A stretch of DNA of 11,482 bases from GWA1-54-10 sp964349675 (GCA_964349675.1 CAYGHD010000019.1:1-11482); one strand, 5' to 3'. Counted from the stretch's first letter, positions 1 through 6,213 are shown. The notes: generated from the letters alone by a model not told the origin. Numbers and translations are program-made.

Positions 1-19
1 AGTCTACAGCAAGCTCGAC

Positions 20-55
20 TTGTGACGACATTTGAAATTAAGAGTTGTGATGACA
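20..55 (+). repeat. Imperfect 11-bp direct repeat upstream of tRNA-Leu
   Basis: TTGTGACGACA at 20-30 recurs as TTGTGATGACA at 45-55, with one mismatch and a 25-bp offset. The second copy contains the -35 hexamer of the tRNA promoter. The first copy could be a decayed duplicate of the promoter region or chance. No function can be assigned. Confidence 0.35.
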
Positions 56-73
56 AATTATAGGAGGTACAAT
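45..73 (+). promoter_or_regulatory. Sigma-70-type promoter of tRNA-Leu
   Basis: TTGTGA at 45-50 and TACAAT at 68-73 are separated by 17 bp. The expected transcription start, about 7 nt past the -10 box, falls around 80, just before the first tRNA base at 82. This would leave almost no 5' leader to process. The GGAGG at 63-67 lies inside the spacer and is not a ribosome site. Confidence 0.7.
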
Positions 74-81
74 CCCTTCAT

Positions 82-163
82 GCCCTCGTGGCGGAATTGG
101 TATACGCGCGTGGCTTAGGACCACGTTCCGCAAGGATTAGAGGTTCAAGTCCTCTCGGGGGCA
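82..163 (+). tRNA. tRNA-Leu (anticodon UAG)
   Basis: The cloverleaf folds completely. The acceptor stem is GCCCTCG (82-88) with CGGGGGC (156-162), including one G-T wobble. The anticodon stem is 109-113 with 121-125 around loop CTTAGGA, giving anticodon TAG at 116-118, which reads CUA and probably other CUN codons. A long variable arm follows (126-138), the class II mark of tRNA-Leu. The T arm AGAGG-TTCAAGT-CCTCT spans 139-155. The discriminator is A163, as leucyl-tRNA synthetase requires. The DNA continues CCG rather than CCA, so the 3' CCA is only partly encoded and must be completed by tRNA nucleotidyltransferase. Confidence 0.96.
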
Positions 164-176
164 CCGGTCAATACGT

Positions 177-205
177 AAAAAACCCTTACTCAGTAAGGGT
201 TTTTT
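177..205 (+). terminator. Intrinsic terminator of tRNA-Leu
   Basis: A perfect 13-bp stem (177-189 with 193-205) has a 3-nt loop and ends in six T residues. Six A residues at the 5' side mirror the T tract, so the structure could also work on the minus strand. The -35 box of the next promoter begins only 3 nt later. Confidence 0.9.
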
Positions 206-207
206 AC

Positions 208-237
208 TTGACAAAAGACTACATTTTATGCTATAAT
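208..237 (+). promoter_or_regulatory. Consensus sigma-70 promoter for the SPFH gene pair
   Basis: TTGACA (208-213) and TATAAT (232-237) are both perfect consensus hexamers with an 18-bp spacer. TG at 229-230 adds an extended -10 element. Transcription should begin near 244. It is the strongest promoter by sequence in the window and implies high constitutive expression of the two genes behind it. Confidence 0.9.
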
Positions 238-248
238 TAAAGATGGAA

Positions 249-264
249 GTGGCAATCCTGCCAC
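249..264 (+). promoter_or_regulatory. 5'-terminal mRNA hairpin of the SPFH transcript
   Basis: GTGGCA (249-254) and TGCCAC (259-264) form a perfect 6-bp stem with loop ATCC. It lies about 5 nt from the predicted transcription start and 30 nt before the start codon. A stem at the extreme 5' end is a known mRNA-stabilising arrangement (ompA leader type); that role is inferred here. Confidence 0.5.
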
Positions 265-293
265 AAACGCACCCTGACAAGTGGAGAACGCAG

Positions 294-1259
294 ATGTTGA
301 ATAAATTGACGGCGACTGAGATACTGCTGCTGGCAATGGTTGCTGGCGGCATCGGCGTGTGGGTGCTCTATAGCGCCCCGTTCTCTGGGATACTGGTGTT
401 CGCGCTCGCTGCCATCTTGGCAAAGGTGTCATACCAACCCATACCCACAGACCCGCCCAACGTGGGCCTGCTGACACAATGGCAACGCAGGACCGACGTC
501 CTTCGGGAAGCCGGATTCGCCTTCATCTTCAGATACTTCCCTTTCAATGAAGCTCTGGTGATGGATACCGTGACACCCATTACGGTGCGCTTCGCCTTCT
601 ACGAAGTGCGCTGCAGAGCAACACAACTCTCAGCGACGGGGAATCCGAGGGCTGGCGGGGCAGTGACGGTAAAAGGCGTCCTTACCTTTACACCTGATGC
701 ATCCGCGCCAGAGCGTTTCGGCAAGTTCATCAACAGCGGCCGGCGACCTGGAGTTCAACAGATCGTCATGCCGATGCTGGAGAAGGACATACGATTTGTC
801 GCAACAGATGTTGATTGGCTGATGCTCGCCTTTTCAAAAGCATCGCTTACCGCAAGGTTGGTAACGCTTTTGACCGGCGAAGGGCCAAGGGAGCAAACCG
901 AGTCCGGATGCAAAGCCTTCCTCGAAGCGATTTTTGAGGGGGCCTTGGCTGACATCAAAGGTCTCGGCATCAACATCAGACAGGTCGAGATTACCAGCGT
1001 CGAGCCCGAAGGAGCTCTGCGCAAGACGGCCGAAGGCCTGGCTATTGAAGAGCTGCAACGGCTCAGCGAGGCCGAGGATATCCAGACGGCGACCATGCTG
1101 GCTCGGTCGCTCATGACTGCCAGCGGCGGCACACTGACCTTCGACCAGGCGTGGGAACGCATCAGCATCCAGCGTGGGCGCACGCAAGCGACCCGCGTCA
1201 CGGGCACAGGCTCCCGCGGCACCATTGTCGATGTCGACCATGGTGGTGGCCACCACTAA
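294..1259 (+). CDS. SPFH/band-7 domain membrane protein
   Basis: This is a 321-residue protein with two adjacent hydrophobic N-terminal helices (about 8-26 and 29-45), then an SPFH/band-7 (stomatin/prohibitin-like) body. The clearest family signature is in the second half, where the LGINIRQVEI strand is followed by an EP...LRK...AIEELQR...EA amphipathic helix, as at the end of band-7 domains. Such proteins form oligomeric scaffolds on the membrane. The C-terminus ends in a His/Gly tail (HGGGHH). I chose ATG 294, not the in-frame ATG 243: 294 has GGAG at 283-286 with 7-nt spacing, whereas 243 lies at or before the predicted transcription start. The gene lies directly behind tRNA-Leu and 15 nt before a second membrane protein gene, likely co-transcribed. 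Family assignment is fairly confident; the cellular role is unknown. Confidence 0.8.
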   Translation: MLNKLTATEILLLAMVAGGIGVWVLYSAPFSGILVFALAAILAKVSYQPIPTDPPNVGLLTQWQRRTDVLREAGFAFIFRYFPFNEALVMDTVTPITVRFAFYEVRCRATQLSATGNPRAGGAVTVKGVLTFTPDASAPERFGKFINSGRRPGVQQIVMPMLEKDIRFVATDVDWLMLAFSKASLTARLVTLLTGEGPREQTESGCKAFLEAIFEGALADIKGLGINIRQVEITSVEPEGALRKTAEGLAIEELQRLSEAEDIQTATMLARSLMTASGGTLTFDQAWERISIQRGRTQATRVTGTGSRGTIVDVDHGGGHH

Positions 1260-1274
1260 CAAACGGAGGAGTCA

Positions 1275-1760
1275 ATGTCAGAGGGACATCACCCTTCTCC
1301 TTCAAGCGGAGGAGGGTCGTCCAAGGGGTTTGGCAACTCGCTTGGTCTTTGGGTGGCTGGGGCGTTCCTTATAGCGTTGTTCTTGGGTTTGTGGTGGGTC
1401 AACAGGGATAGCGAAAGCGCCTCTGTTGGTCTGCCTCGAGGGCAAGTAACTTACTCGCCCACGGTGCCAAAAGTCGCTCCAGCTTGCCCCGGCATCTATC
1501 AAAGCTTCCCGCTTGGGGCAACTTTGGAGGTTATCGGCGGCGGCAGTGACTGCAACTTCAGCTTCGAGGTAAAGATGGGCAGAGTGAAGCTCATCGGACC
1601 CTCGGGGGAGTTGGTTGTCGGCACAGGCGAGAAAGCAAACATTCCCCAAGGCGCCCGCTACACTGTATGGCAAGCAATGGGGGGTGACCCTGCGGTCGTC
1701 CATGCAGCGTTTTGCAAGCAAGGCACTGCATGGGACAACGGGCGAAAGCAGTGTTTGTAG
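1275..1760 (+). CDS. One-helix membrane protein with four conserved-looking Cys
   Basis: This 161-residue protein is not recognised. It has a short Ser/Gly/His-rich N-terminus, one transmembrane helix (about 22-43), then an extracytoplasmic beta-rich domain of about 115 residues. That domain contains four cysteines (71, 93, 147, 160), consistent with two disulfides outside the cytoplasm. Positive residues are few before the helix, so the orientation is an inference. The start is clear: GGAGGA at 1265-1270 lies 4-5 nt before ATG 1275. The gene follows the SPFH gene by 15 nt and shares its promoter and terminator, so it may be a partner of the SPFH oligomer. Confidence 0.8.
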   Translation: MSEGHHPSPSSGGGSSKGFGNSLGLWVAGAFLIALFLGLWWVNRDSESASVGLPRGQVTYSPTVPKVAPACPGIYQSFPLGATLEVIGGGSDCNFSFEVKMGRVKLIGPSGELVVGTGEKANIPQGARYTVWQAMGGDPAVVHAAFCKQGTAWDNGRKQCL

Positions 1761-1784
1761 CAAACTTCAGCCACTCATACGGCA

Positions 1785-1819
1785 AACGGCGAGTCTTCAT
1801 GACTCGCCGTTCTTTTTTT
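1785..1819 (+). terminator. Intrinsic terminator of the SPFH unit
   Basis: A perfect 11-bp GC-rich stem (1785-1795 with 1801-1811) has loop TTCAT, then C and seven T residues. It stands between the plus-strand SPFH unit and the 3' end of the convergent minus-strand pilin operon. On the minus strand the stem is followed only by GTTTGCC, so termination of the opposing operon here would be weaker. Confidence 0.93.
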
Positions 1820-1835
1820 ACATATACTTACAGCT

Positions 1836-2090
1836 TTAGAGAGAGTTTACGGTCTGTTTTATCAGCATCACAATCGCGTACGCCGACACCATCACAAACA
1901 TACCCACCAGCCCATAGATCATGTGGCGCTTACCACTGTCTTTATTTTCTCCCCCGCTGCTCAAACTCCACAAAAACTCAACGATCCCAAAAGTAAACAC
2001 CAGCAACCCTACGACAAAAAGGAGTATGAGGACTGGGTTAACAAGAGCGTTTACAATATTGTTGCTGAGCGTAGCGATTGCGTTTGGCAT
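1836..2090 (-). CDS. Small two-helix pilin-like protein (T4SS pilin type), copy 4
   Basis: The 84-residue protein has two hydrophobic helices, about 15-40 and 58-79, joined by a polar loop with the pattern SSGGENKDSGKRHMIYG. The same helix-(SS/GE..GK)-helix plan recurs in the three genes upstream. It matches the small TrbC/VirB2-like pilin family widespread in Parcubacteria, whose members are inner-membrane or pilus subunits. It is the last gene of the run, 18 nt after the preceding stop, with no Shine-Dalgarno before ATG. Unlike the next two upstream copies with signal peptides it begins directly with a short amphipathic segment. The pilin role is inferred from architecture. Confidence 0.75.
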   Translation of the reverse strand: MPNAIATLSNNIVNALVNPVLILLFVVGLLVFTFGIVEFLWSLSSGGENKDSGKRHMIYGLVGMFVMVSAYAIVMLIKQTVNSL

Positions 2091-2108
2091 TGAGATAACC
2101 CAAAAAGG

Positions 2109-2456
2109 TTAGTTTGTTGGGTAGCGTGGCGCTTGGATTTGCTGCGTAGTACCGCTGATACCCAACGCGCTTTGCGCAAACTGCACAATACCCCAAACTG
2201 ACACCATAACAAACAAGGCTGCAACACCAGCAATCATGACGTTGACACCCTCTTTGTGTCCCTCGCCAGACGACTTGATGTATTTAAACAAACCCCAGAA
2301 AAACGCGAGCATCGCCAAACCGATGACGATTGGGATGAGCATGCCGACTATCTGCCCCACCGAGCCGATGAGCTGTTGGATGTTGGTAAGCCGCCCCTGT
2401 GCAGCAGCGACAAACGGAAGTGCGAAAAGTGCTGCGATAAATGCTGTTTTTTTCAT
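2109..2456 (-). CDS. Pilin-like protein with signal peptide (T4SS pilin type), copy 3
   Basis: This 115-residue protein begins MKKT with a classic Sec signal peptide (hydrophobic 5-18) and a likely cleavage site AAA|Q after residue 19. Two transmembrane helices follow, at about 30-52 and 65-85. Between them lies the linker KYIKSSGEGHKEGVNVMI, closely related to that of copy 2 (KFIFESSSSEGHGRGKDMI). A tail rich in Thr/Gln/Pro follows the second helix. An ATG 12 codons upstream exists, but the MKKT start gives a proper signal peptide. No Shine-Dalgarno is visible. It lies 78 nt after copy 2, the largest gap in this run. TrbC/VirB2-like pilin is the best reading; a role in pilus or DNA uptake is inferred. 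Confidence 0.8.
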   Translation of the reverse strand: MKKTAFIAALFALPFVAAAQGRLTNIQQLIGSVGQIVGMLIPIVIGLAMLAFFWGLFKYIKSSGEGHKEGVNVMIAGVAALFVMVSVWGIVQFAQSALGISGTTQQIQAPRYPTN

Positions 2457-2534
2457 ACAATTGTTATGGCTTATATGGTGTAAGTGTACCAAGCGTAGCT
2501 ACAACCACAACCATTCCGGTACATGAACTGTGGA

Positions 2535-2873
2535 TTACGCATTTAATGAGTCGCCCGGACCAGGAGGAAATGGGATGTTCCCGCCAGGCAAGTTTGGATC
2601 GCCAAAGTCGCTTTGAACGTTTGGAAATACTGCTTCGCGCATAAAGCGTAAAATCCCTCCAAGAGAAAAAAGGACAAACAGCGCAACCAAGCCCCAGATA
2701 ATCATATCTTTGCCGCGGCCGTGCCCCTCGCTACTACTACTTTCAAAAATAAACTTTGTACAGCCCCACAAAAACACAAGCAGCGCGATACCTGACAGCA
2801 GCAAAATGACGCTGTTTGCCAAGTCTGCAAAGGTATTCACAAGCGAGGCAAACGTGAGGGTAGATGTTTGCAT
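2535..2873 (-). CDS. Pilin-like protein (T4SS pilin type), copy 2
   Basis: The 112-residue protein has two hydrophobic helices, about 18-42 and 58-77, separated by a Ser/Glu/Gly-rich loop ending in GKDMIIWGL. A Pro/Gly-rich hydrophilic tail (about 88-112) may be exposed. It is similar enough to copy 3 (LLVFLWG..KFI against LAFFWGLFKYI, and WGLVALFVLFS against AGVAALFVMVS) to suggest tandem duplication. It starts 3 nt after the stop of the repeat-bearing copy 1 (TAACCCATG), which points to translational coupling because no ribosome site is visible. The family is TrbC/VirB2-like by topology; the exact function is not known. Confidence 0.78.
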   Translation of the reverse strand: MQTSTLTFASLVNTFADLANSVILLLSGIALLVFLWGCTKFIFESSSSEGHGRGKDMIIWGLVALFVLFSLGGILRFMREAVFPNVQSDFGDPNLPGGNIPFPPGPGDSLNA

Positions 2874-2876
2874 GGG

Positions 2877-3371
2877 TTAATTGCAGGAGTTAGTTGCGTC
2901 GACCGTACCTGGCTGTATGGTGTTTATTGTGTTGGCTATCACCTGCCCAAGCACCCAGGCGCCAAAAAAGATTCCAATACCAATGAGGACCCAAAGCAAA
3001 TTTTGCTTTGCTTTAAGCAGCCCTTCAGTGCTGCCTCGTGCCACCACAAACAAAAAGCCCGAGTACACCAAAAAAAGAACGGCAATAGGGGTACCTATCG
3101 CCACCATGGCACTTAATAGTGATTGGATCAAACCGCAGATAGTGCTTACTTTGAGGGGATTCTGAAAACAGAATCGGCCAGCGGGGCATCCACTGTTAGC
3201 ATTATTTTGGAGGTTACTTTGCGGAAACCCTGAGTTTGCGTTGTTTTGTATTGAGCCTTGCGGAAAACCCGAGTTTGCATTGTTTTGCAGTGTCTGTGCA
3301 GAAGCAAACACTGGCTGAAACAGCGCGACGCACATAAAAAGCGTTAGTGCGTATAAGTATATTTTCTGCAT
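2877..3371 (-). CDS. Pilin-like protein with 13-residue tandem repeats, copy 1
   Basis: The 164-residue protein starts with a Sec signal peptide (1-25, cleavage near ASA|Q). Then come three tandem 13-residue units of the form LQNNANSGFPQxx (residues 28-66), a Cys-bearing segment (FQNPLKVSTICGLI), and two transmembrane helices (about 88-108 and 122-145). The part from residue 70 on is a typical Parcubacteria TrbC/VirB2-like pilin, with the marks QNPL, YSGFLFVVARG and KAKQNLLW. Cysteines at 62, 68, 80 and near the C-terminus could form disulfides outside the cell. The start overlaps the upstream stop as TAATATG, so the gene is probably translated by reinitiation after the solute-binding protein. 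The repeat insert between signal peptide and pilin core is unusual. Confidence 0.82.
   Translation of the reverse strand: MQKIYLYALTLFMCVALFQPVFASAQTLQNNANSGFPQGSIQNNANSGFPQSNLQNNANSGCPAGRFCFQNPLKVSTICGLIQSLLSAMVAIGTPIAVLFLVYSGFLFVVARGSTEGLLKAKQNLLWVLIGIGIFFGAWVLGQVIANTINTIQPGTVDATNSCN
3174..3290 (-). repeat. Three tandem 39-bp repeats inside the pilin-like gene
   Basis: Three in-frame 39-bp units encode LQNNANSGFPQGS, IQNNANSGFPQSN and LQNNANSGCPAGR. The first two are nearly identical in DNA; the third has diverged in its second half. Tandem in-frame repeats in a surface protein can change number by slippage or recombination without breaking the frame. Confidence 0.88.
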
Positions 3372-3372
3372 A

Positions 3373-4689
3373 TTACTGACTTGCATATGGCCGCATAAGT
3401 ACCCCAAACACCTGCACCGCCTCCCCGACAGCTTGGTCAGCCTGCGCCTTGCCGCTTATCACCGATTCTATCATGTTCTGAAACAAGGCGTTGGTGCTTG
3501 TTTTGTCTGGGTCGAGCCACCCGCGGGCAATAAGGGCTGATTCTGCAAACACGCTGGCCGGGGCGCTCGCGGTGGTGTCTGGCACAATATCGCGGCGCAC
3601 GGGCGGCAGTTTAAATCCTTGCGCAAATGCGACAATCCCCGTTTGGTCGGTCAATTTTTGTACAATGGTCAGCGCACCCATTGGGTTTGGCGCCGCGCGA
3701 GATATGGCAACCCCCGTCATAACGCCGTAAGTGCTTCGAATGCTATTGCCCTCTATCTGCGGCAACGCCGCAACAGAAAAGTGGAGATTTGGGTTACGCG
3801 ACTCAATAGTTGCATAGTCGCTCGCAAACCCAAAGTACAGTGCTAAGTCACCTGAAATAAATGCATCCCGAGAAAGCGGGAGTGAGTGGTTCCACGAGTA
3901 TGTTGTTTTAGTTGGGTTGGTAAACTCTGTGTAAAATTTGAGCGCAGACACCGCCGGGTTTTCAGGCGCATTTGTTGGAGTCGTTCCAAACAAGGCGGTC
4001 AAAAATCCTGTTTCTTTATCCCGCCCAACAATAGGGTCACCCGCCTGCATAAACAGCGCGCTTAAAATAGCTTTTGCATGCGAAATATTTCTCCACTCAC
4101 CGAGCGCAACCGCGCTTTTGCGCACCGTCGACGCGCCGTTTAACACGGTTACTTTTGGGGCAAACCCGAGCAGATCATTCCAATAAAGTGGCGGCTGCGC
4201 GATACCAGCGCTCGCCAGCATATCGCGGTTCCAATACATAACCATCGGGTCAACCAAAAGCGGCAAAGCGAGCGACCCTTGCGCTGTCAAAAAAAGCTGT
4301 GCTTCGTCTATATATGCTGAAGTAAAGGTCGCTTGGGAGACGGTGTTGTAGGGCACTGTTGCTATTTTGTTCATAAACGGCGTCAAACTTTCTTGCGTGA
4401 TCAAGAAAATATCAGGGCCGGTGCCGCTTGCCATCGCATTAACCAGGTCTGCAGTGTAGGTGGATGGGTTTTTTTGCACATACTGCACGTCTTGAAAAGA
4501 CTTGTCCTGCTGCCGCAGTGTCTGGAGCGCCTCATCAAAAGCAGTTTGGTCTGCCTCACCCCAAATCACCACACTCCCCACTCCTGCATTCCCACCTACA
4601 CCCCCCATGCTTGCAAACACCGCAACACCGATAAGAATAAGGAGCACAAACACTCCCGTAAAAATAATTTGAAAGTTAGTCATCTTCAT
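3373..4689 (-). CDS. Membrane-anchored extracellular solute-binding protein (family 1)
   Basis: The 438-residue protein looks like an ABC-type sugar-binding protein (SBP_bac_1, maltose-binding-like). An N-terminal helix (about 8-27) is followed by a Gly-rich linker and the first strand VVIWGEAD. Later come the typical GTGPDIFLI segment and the MVMYWNRDML segment with a WNDLL helix, near the ligand cleft. There is no lipobox Cys after the first helix, so the helix probably stays as an uncleaved anchor. No ABC permease or ATPase gene is adjacent. I chose the Met-Lys-Met start at 4689, just before the hydrophobic segment; Met 4683 is also possible, and no Shine-Dalgarno decides. It lies 26 nt after the methyltransferase gene and 1 nt before the first pilin-like gene, so it may serve the pilus or surface apparatus rather than a transporter. 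Confidence 0.82.
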   Translation of the reverse strand: MKMTNFQIIFTGVFVLLILIGVAVFASMGGVGGNAGVGSVVIWGEADQTAFDEALQTLRQQDKSFQDVQYVQKNPSTYTADLVNAMASGTGPDIFLITQESLTPFMNKIATVPYNTVSQATFTSAYIDEAQLFLTAQGSLALPLLVDPMVMYWNRDMLASAGIAQPPLYWNDLLGFAPKVTVLNGASTVRKSAVALGEWRNISHAKAILSALFMQAGDPIVGRDKETGFLTALFGTTPTNAPENPAVSALKFYTEFTNPTKTTYSWNHSLPLSRDAFISGDLALYFGFASDYATIESRNPNLHFSVAALPQIEGNSIRSTYGVMTGVAISRAAPNPMGALTIVQKLTDQTGIVAFAQGFKLPPVRRDIVPDTTASAPASVFAESALIARGWLDPDKTSTNALFQNMIESVISGKAQADQAVGEAVQVFGVLMRPYASQ

Positions 4690-4715
4690 ATAAAGCAATT
4701 CAATTGTGCAGTGAT

Positions 4716-5270
4716 TTATACTTTTTTGCGAACAACAAATCCCCAATGATATTCTCCAGCGGGAATAGTCGCGAGGTAGGAAAACCCATGTTTGCTAAAC
4801 AATTCATGTGCGAACGCCTCTGTACACACATGAGATGGATGCGGCCCCAAGCCCCCAAACGAGTCCTTCCAGTCAATAATAAGCGCTCTCCCTCCAAACT
4901 GGAGCACCCGGTGTATCTCTGCAACTAACGGTTCCTTATCTTCAAGCGTGAAGAGAATATTTGCCGCAATTACAAAGTCGACCTGTTTGTCGGGCAATTT
5001 ACTGCCGCCCAGGCGTGCAACGTCACCGTGCACTACCTCAACATTTTGCAGCCCTTCAACTAAAGCCAGATTTTTAATATGCGAAAGCATGTCGCGTTGG
5101 ATGTCGACTGCCCACACACGCCCGCTGGGGCCAATTTCGCGCGCAGCTGCGCGCGTAAAAAATCCAGACCCCGCGCCAAAGTCGGCAACGTGCACCCCTT
5201 CGTCCAGATGTGCCGCACGTATAACTTTTGCAGGATGTAAAAACGTACTTTCCACCCCTGTATTGTACAA
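4716..5270 (-). CDS. Class I SAM-dependent methyltransferase
   Basis: The 184-residue protein has the Rossmann methyltransferase motifs in order: motif I VADFGAGSG (28-36), the acidic ribose-binding residue in AVDIQ (D56), HGDV (D83) at the adenine site, and DFVIAANILF as motif IV. The N-terminal STFLHP segment before the first helix is shared by a small family of UbiE-like methyltransferases. The substrate cannot be told. The start is TTG at 5270; GTG at 5255 is an alternative, but TTG keeps the STFLHP lead-in intact. A TATACT at 5281-5276 (minus strand) lies 5 nt before the TTG, so the message may be leaderless. It is the first gene of the run leading into the solute-binding and pilin-like genes. 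Confidence 0.85.
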   Translation of the reverse strand: MYNTGVESTFLHPAKVIRAAHLDEGVHVADFGAGSGFFTRAAAREIGPSGRVWAVDIQRDMLSHIKNLALVEGLQNVEVVHGDVARLGGSKLPDKQVDFVIAANILFTLEDKEPLVAEIHRVLQFGGRALIIDWKDSFGGLGPHPSHVCTEAFAHELFSKHGFSYLATIPAGEYHWGFVVRKKV

Positions 5271-5346
5271 CTAAAAGTATAGAACCTATACTCACCTACC
5301 TGCTTCAACGCCCAAGTACGCTGGTTTTTTGCACCGTACATAAAAA

Positions 5347-5375
5347 TAGACTTTCTAGCGTATGTATTGTAAAGT
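5347..5375 (+). promoter_or_regulatory. Possible promoter for the three small plus-strand genes
   Basis: TAGACT (5347-5352) and TAAAGT (5370-5375) are 17 bp apart, each matching four of six consensus positions. This is the best candidate in the divergent gap between the methyltransferase gene and the plus-strand unit, but it is weak by sequence. Confidence 0.3.
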
Positions 5376-5411
5376 TCTGCAGGCTTGAACGATGACAACA
5401 GGAGCGGAGCA

Positions 5412-5618
5412 ATGGCGCGAGTTGAGTTTATCGTGCACTCAGCAGACCTTGAGCGTATTTTGAACACGCTCAGGCCAAGCACCTTTGGAGAGGCGGAAAT
5501 TTCTCTGGTCACTGGCGTGCCGACCTCTCGGTCGGTTGTCTTCACCACCAACGACCCGACCACTCTGAAAGCGCTGGCTGCCCACAACTTTGGGCTGGTC
5601 GGATACGAGGTCCAATAA
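5412..5618 (+). CDS. Small uncharacterised protein (68 aa)
   Basis: The product is not recognised. It is a soluble 68-residue protein with a predicted beta-alpha-beta order: strand RVEFIVH, helix DLERILNTL, strand EISLV, strand SVVFTT, helix TLKALAAH, then a last strand ending GYEVQ. There is no signal peptide or transmembrane helix. ATG 5412 is preferred over an in-frame TTG at 5385 because GGAG at 5401-5404 lies 7 nt upstream. It is the first of three closely spaced genes, each with its own strong ribosome site, and its third codon positions are GC-rich compared with the flanking minus-strand operons. Confidence 0.7.
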   Translation: MARVEFIVHSADLERILNTLRPSTFGEAEISLVTGVPTSRSVVFTTNDPTTLKALAAHNFGLVGYEVQ

Positions 5619-5631
5619 CGGAGTACGTGCA

Positions 5632-5934
5632 ATGCATGCAATACTAGCGACGATCTCGAGAGTTCGGCTCGAGCAGCAAGCGCGAATCACCTTCTGCCCA
5701 AACAAAGGCGGCGAAGCCGGGCTGGCCAGGCTGCATACAATGCATACAACGGGCAAGGTATTTTTGCCCGACATGGACATCTTCGTGCTCGCAATGGTGC
5801 TGGGTAATATGCGGGAGTATTTTGCTGAAAACCGCACATATACCATCGCGTTTTCAGATGAGGCGGCTCGAGAGGAGTTCCTTCGGACAATCGGCGGCGA
5901 CCTTGAAAGCGCCGAGGTTGAAAGCGGCGAATAG
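5632..5934 (+). CDS. Small uncharacterised protein (100 aa)
   Basis: The 100-residue soluble protein is not recognised. Its N-terminal half is basic with beta-strand character (HAILATISRV, ARITFCPN). The middle carries KVFLPDMDIFVLAMVLGNMREYF, probably a strand and a helix. The end has strand RTYTIAF and helix DEAAREEFLRTI, then an acidic tail. The final strand-helix-acidic arrangement loosely resembles the end of the preceding 68-residue protein, which could mean distant relatedness but is not strong. ATG 5632 follows GGAG (5620-5623) at 8-nt spacing and lies 13 nt after the preceding stop, so the two are probably co-translated from one message. Confidence 0.72.
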   Translation: MHAILATISRVRLEQQARITFCPNKGGEAGLARLHTMHTTGKVFLPDMDIFVLAMVLGNMREYFAENRTYTIAFSDEAAREEFLRTIGGDLESAEVESGE

Positions 5935-5981
5935 CGCGTTATACTCGACAAAGCTGTAACCCGAAACATTGGAGGCTATAC

Positions 5982-6182
5982 ATGCCGTGCCCCGCATGTC
6001 TAAGCGAGCTTGTGCCGTTCGCTGACCACGAAGGCAAAAATTTTGTCGGATGCTCTGACAAAACGTGTGGTTGGGTTGGGACCCAAACTGATACCGCCCA
6101 GCCCGCAAAAGCTCTCCCGCAAGGCTCTGACGCCTGGGATGATCTGTTCCGACTTGTTGTGCAGGATGGCAGCGACGATTGA
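5982..6182 (+). CDS. Small zinc-ribbon-like protein (66 aa)
   Basis: The 66-residue protein starts MPCPAC and carries a four-Cys pattern: Cys3-x2-Cys6, then Cys24-x4-Cys29 in the segment GCSDKTCGW. This resembles a compact zinc ribbon of the topoisomerase C-terminal or restriction-endonuclease-like 'CPxC...GCS...C' type, which usually binds zinc and sometimes nucleic acid. An acidic tail (about 48-66) follows. The start is firm: GGAGG at 5971-5975 with 6-nt spacing. It is the last gene of the plus-strand trio, 47 nt after its neighbour, and is followed 31 nt later by a terminator. The zinc-binding reading is inferred from the Cys spacing; the function is unknown. Confidence 0.75.
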   Translation: MPCPACLSELVPFADHEGKNFVGCSDKTCGWVGTQTDTAQPAKALPQGSDAWDDLFRLVVQDGSDD

Positions 6183-6213
6183 GCAACCCCATCGCGCCGG
6201 CCACCATACAGCA

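Noticed and set aside
243..293. Upstream in-frame ATG of the SPFH gene at 243
   Set aside because: It lies at or before the predicted transcription start and adds 17 residues without family character; ATG 294 has a good ribosome site.
755..1262. Two minus-strand frames of 142-156 codons opposite the SPFH gene
   Set aside because: The plus-strand SPFH frame has family motifs, a promoter, a ribosome site and a terminator; the antisense frames have none.
2529..2537. DnaA-box-like TGTGGATTA near a pilin-like gene end
   Set aside because: It is a lone one-mismatch 9-mer with no core sequence or neighbouring boxes; chance is sufficient.
3174..3290. CRISPR array
   Set aside because: The three 39-bp repeats are contiguous, in frame within a gene, and have no spacers.
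4333..4749. Plus-strand frame of 138 codons opposite the solute-binding protein gene
   Set aside because: It is antisense to a well-supported gene, with no ribosome site and no recognisable features.
5060..5641. Minus-strand frame of 193 codons across the methyltransferase start and the 68-residue gene
   Set aside because: It overlaps the methyltransferase in another frame and the plus-strand gene on the opposite strand; neither composition nor motifs support it.
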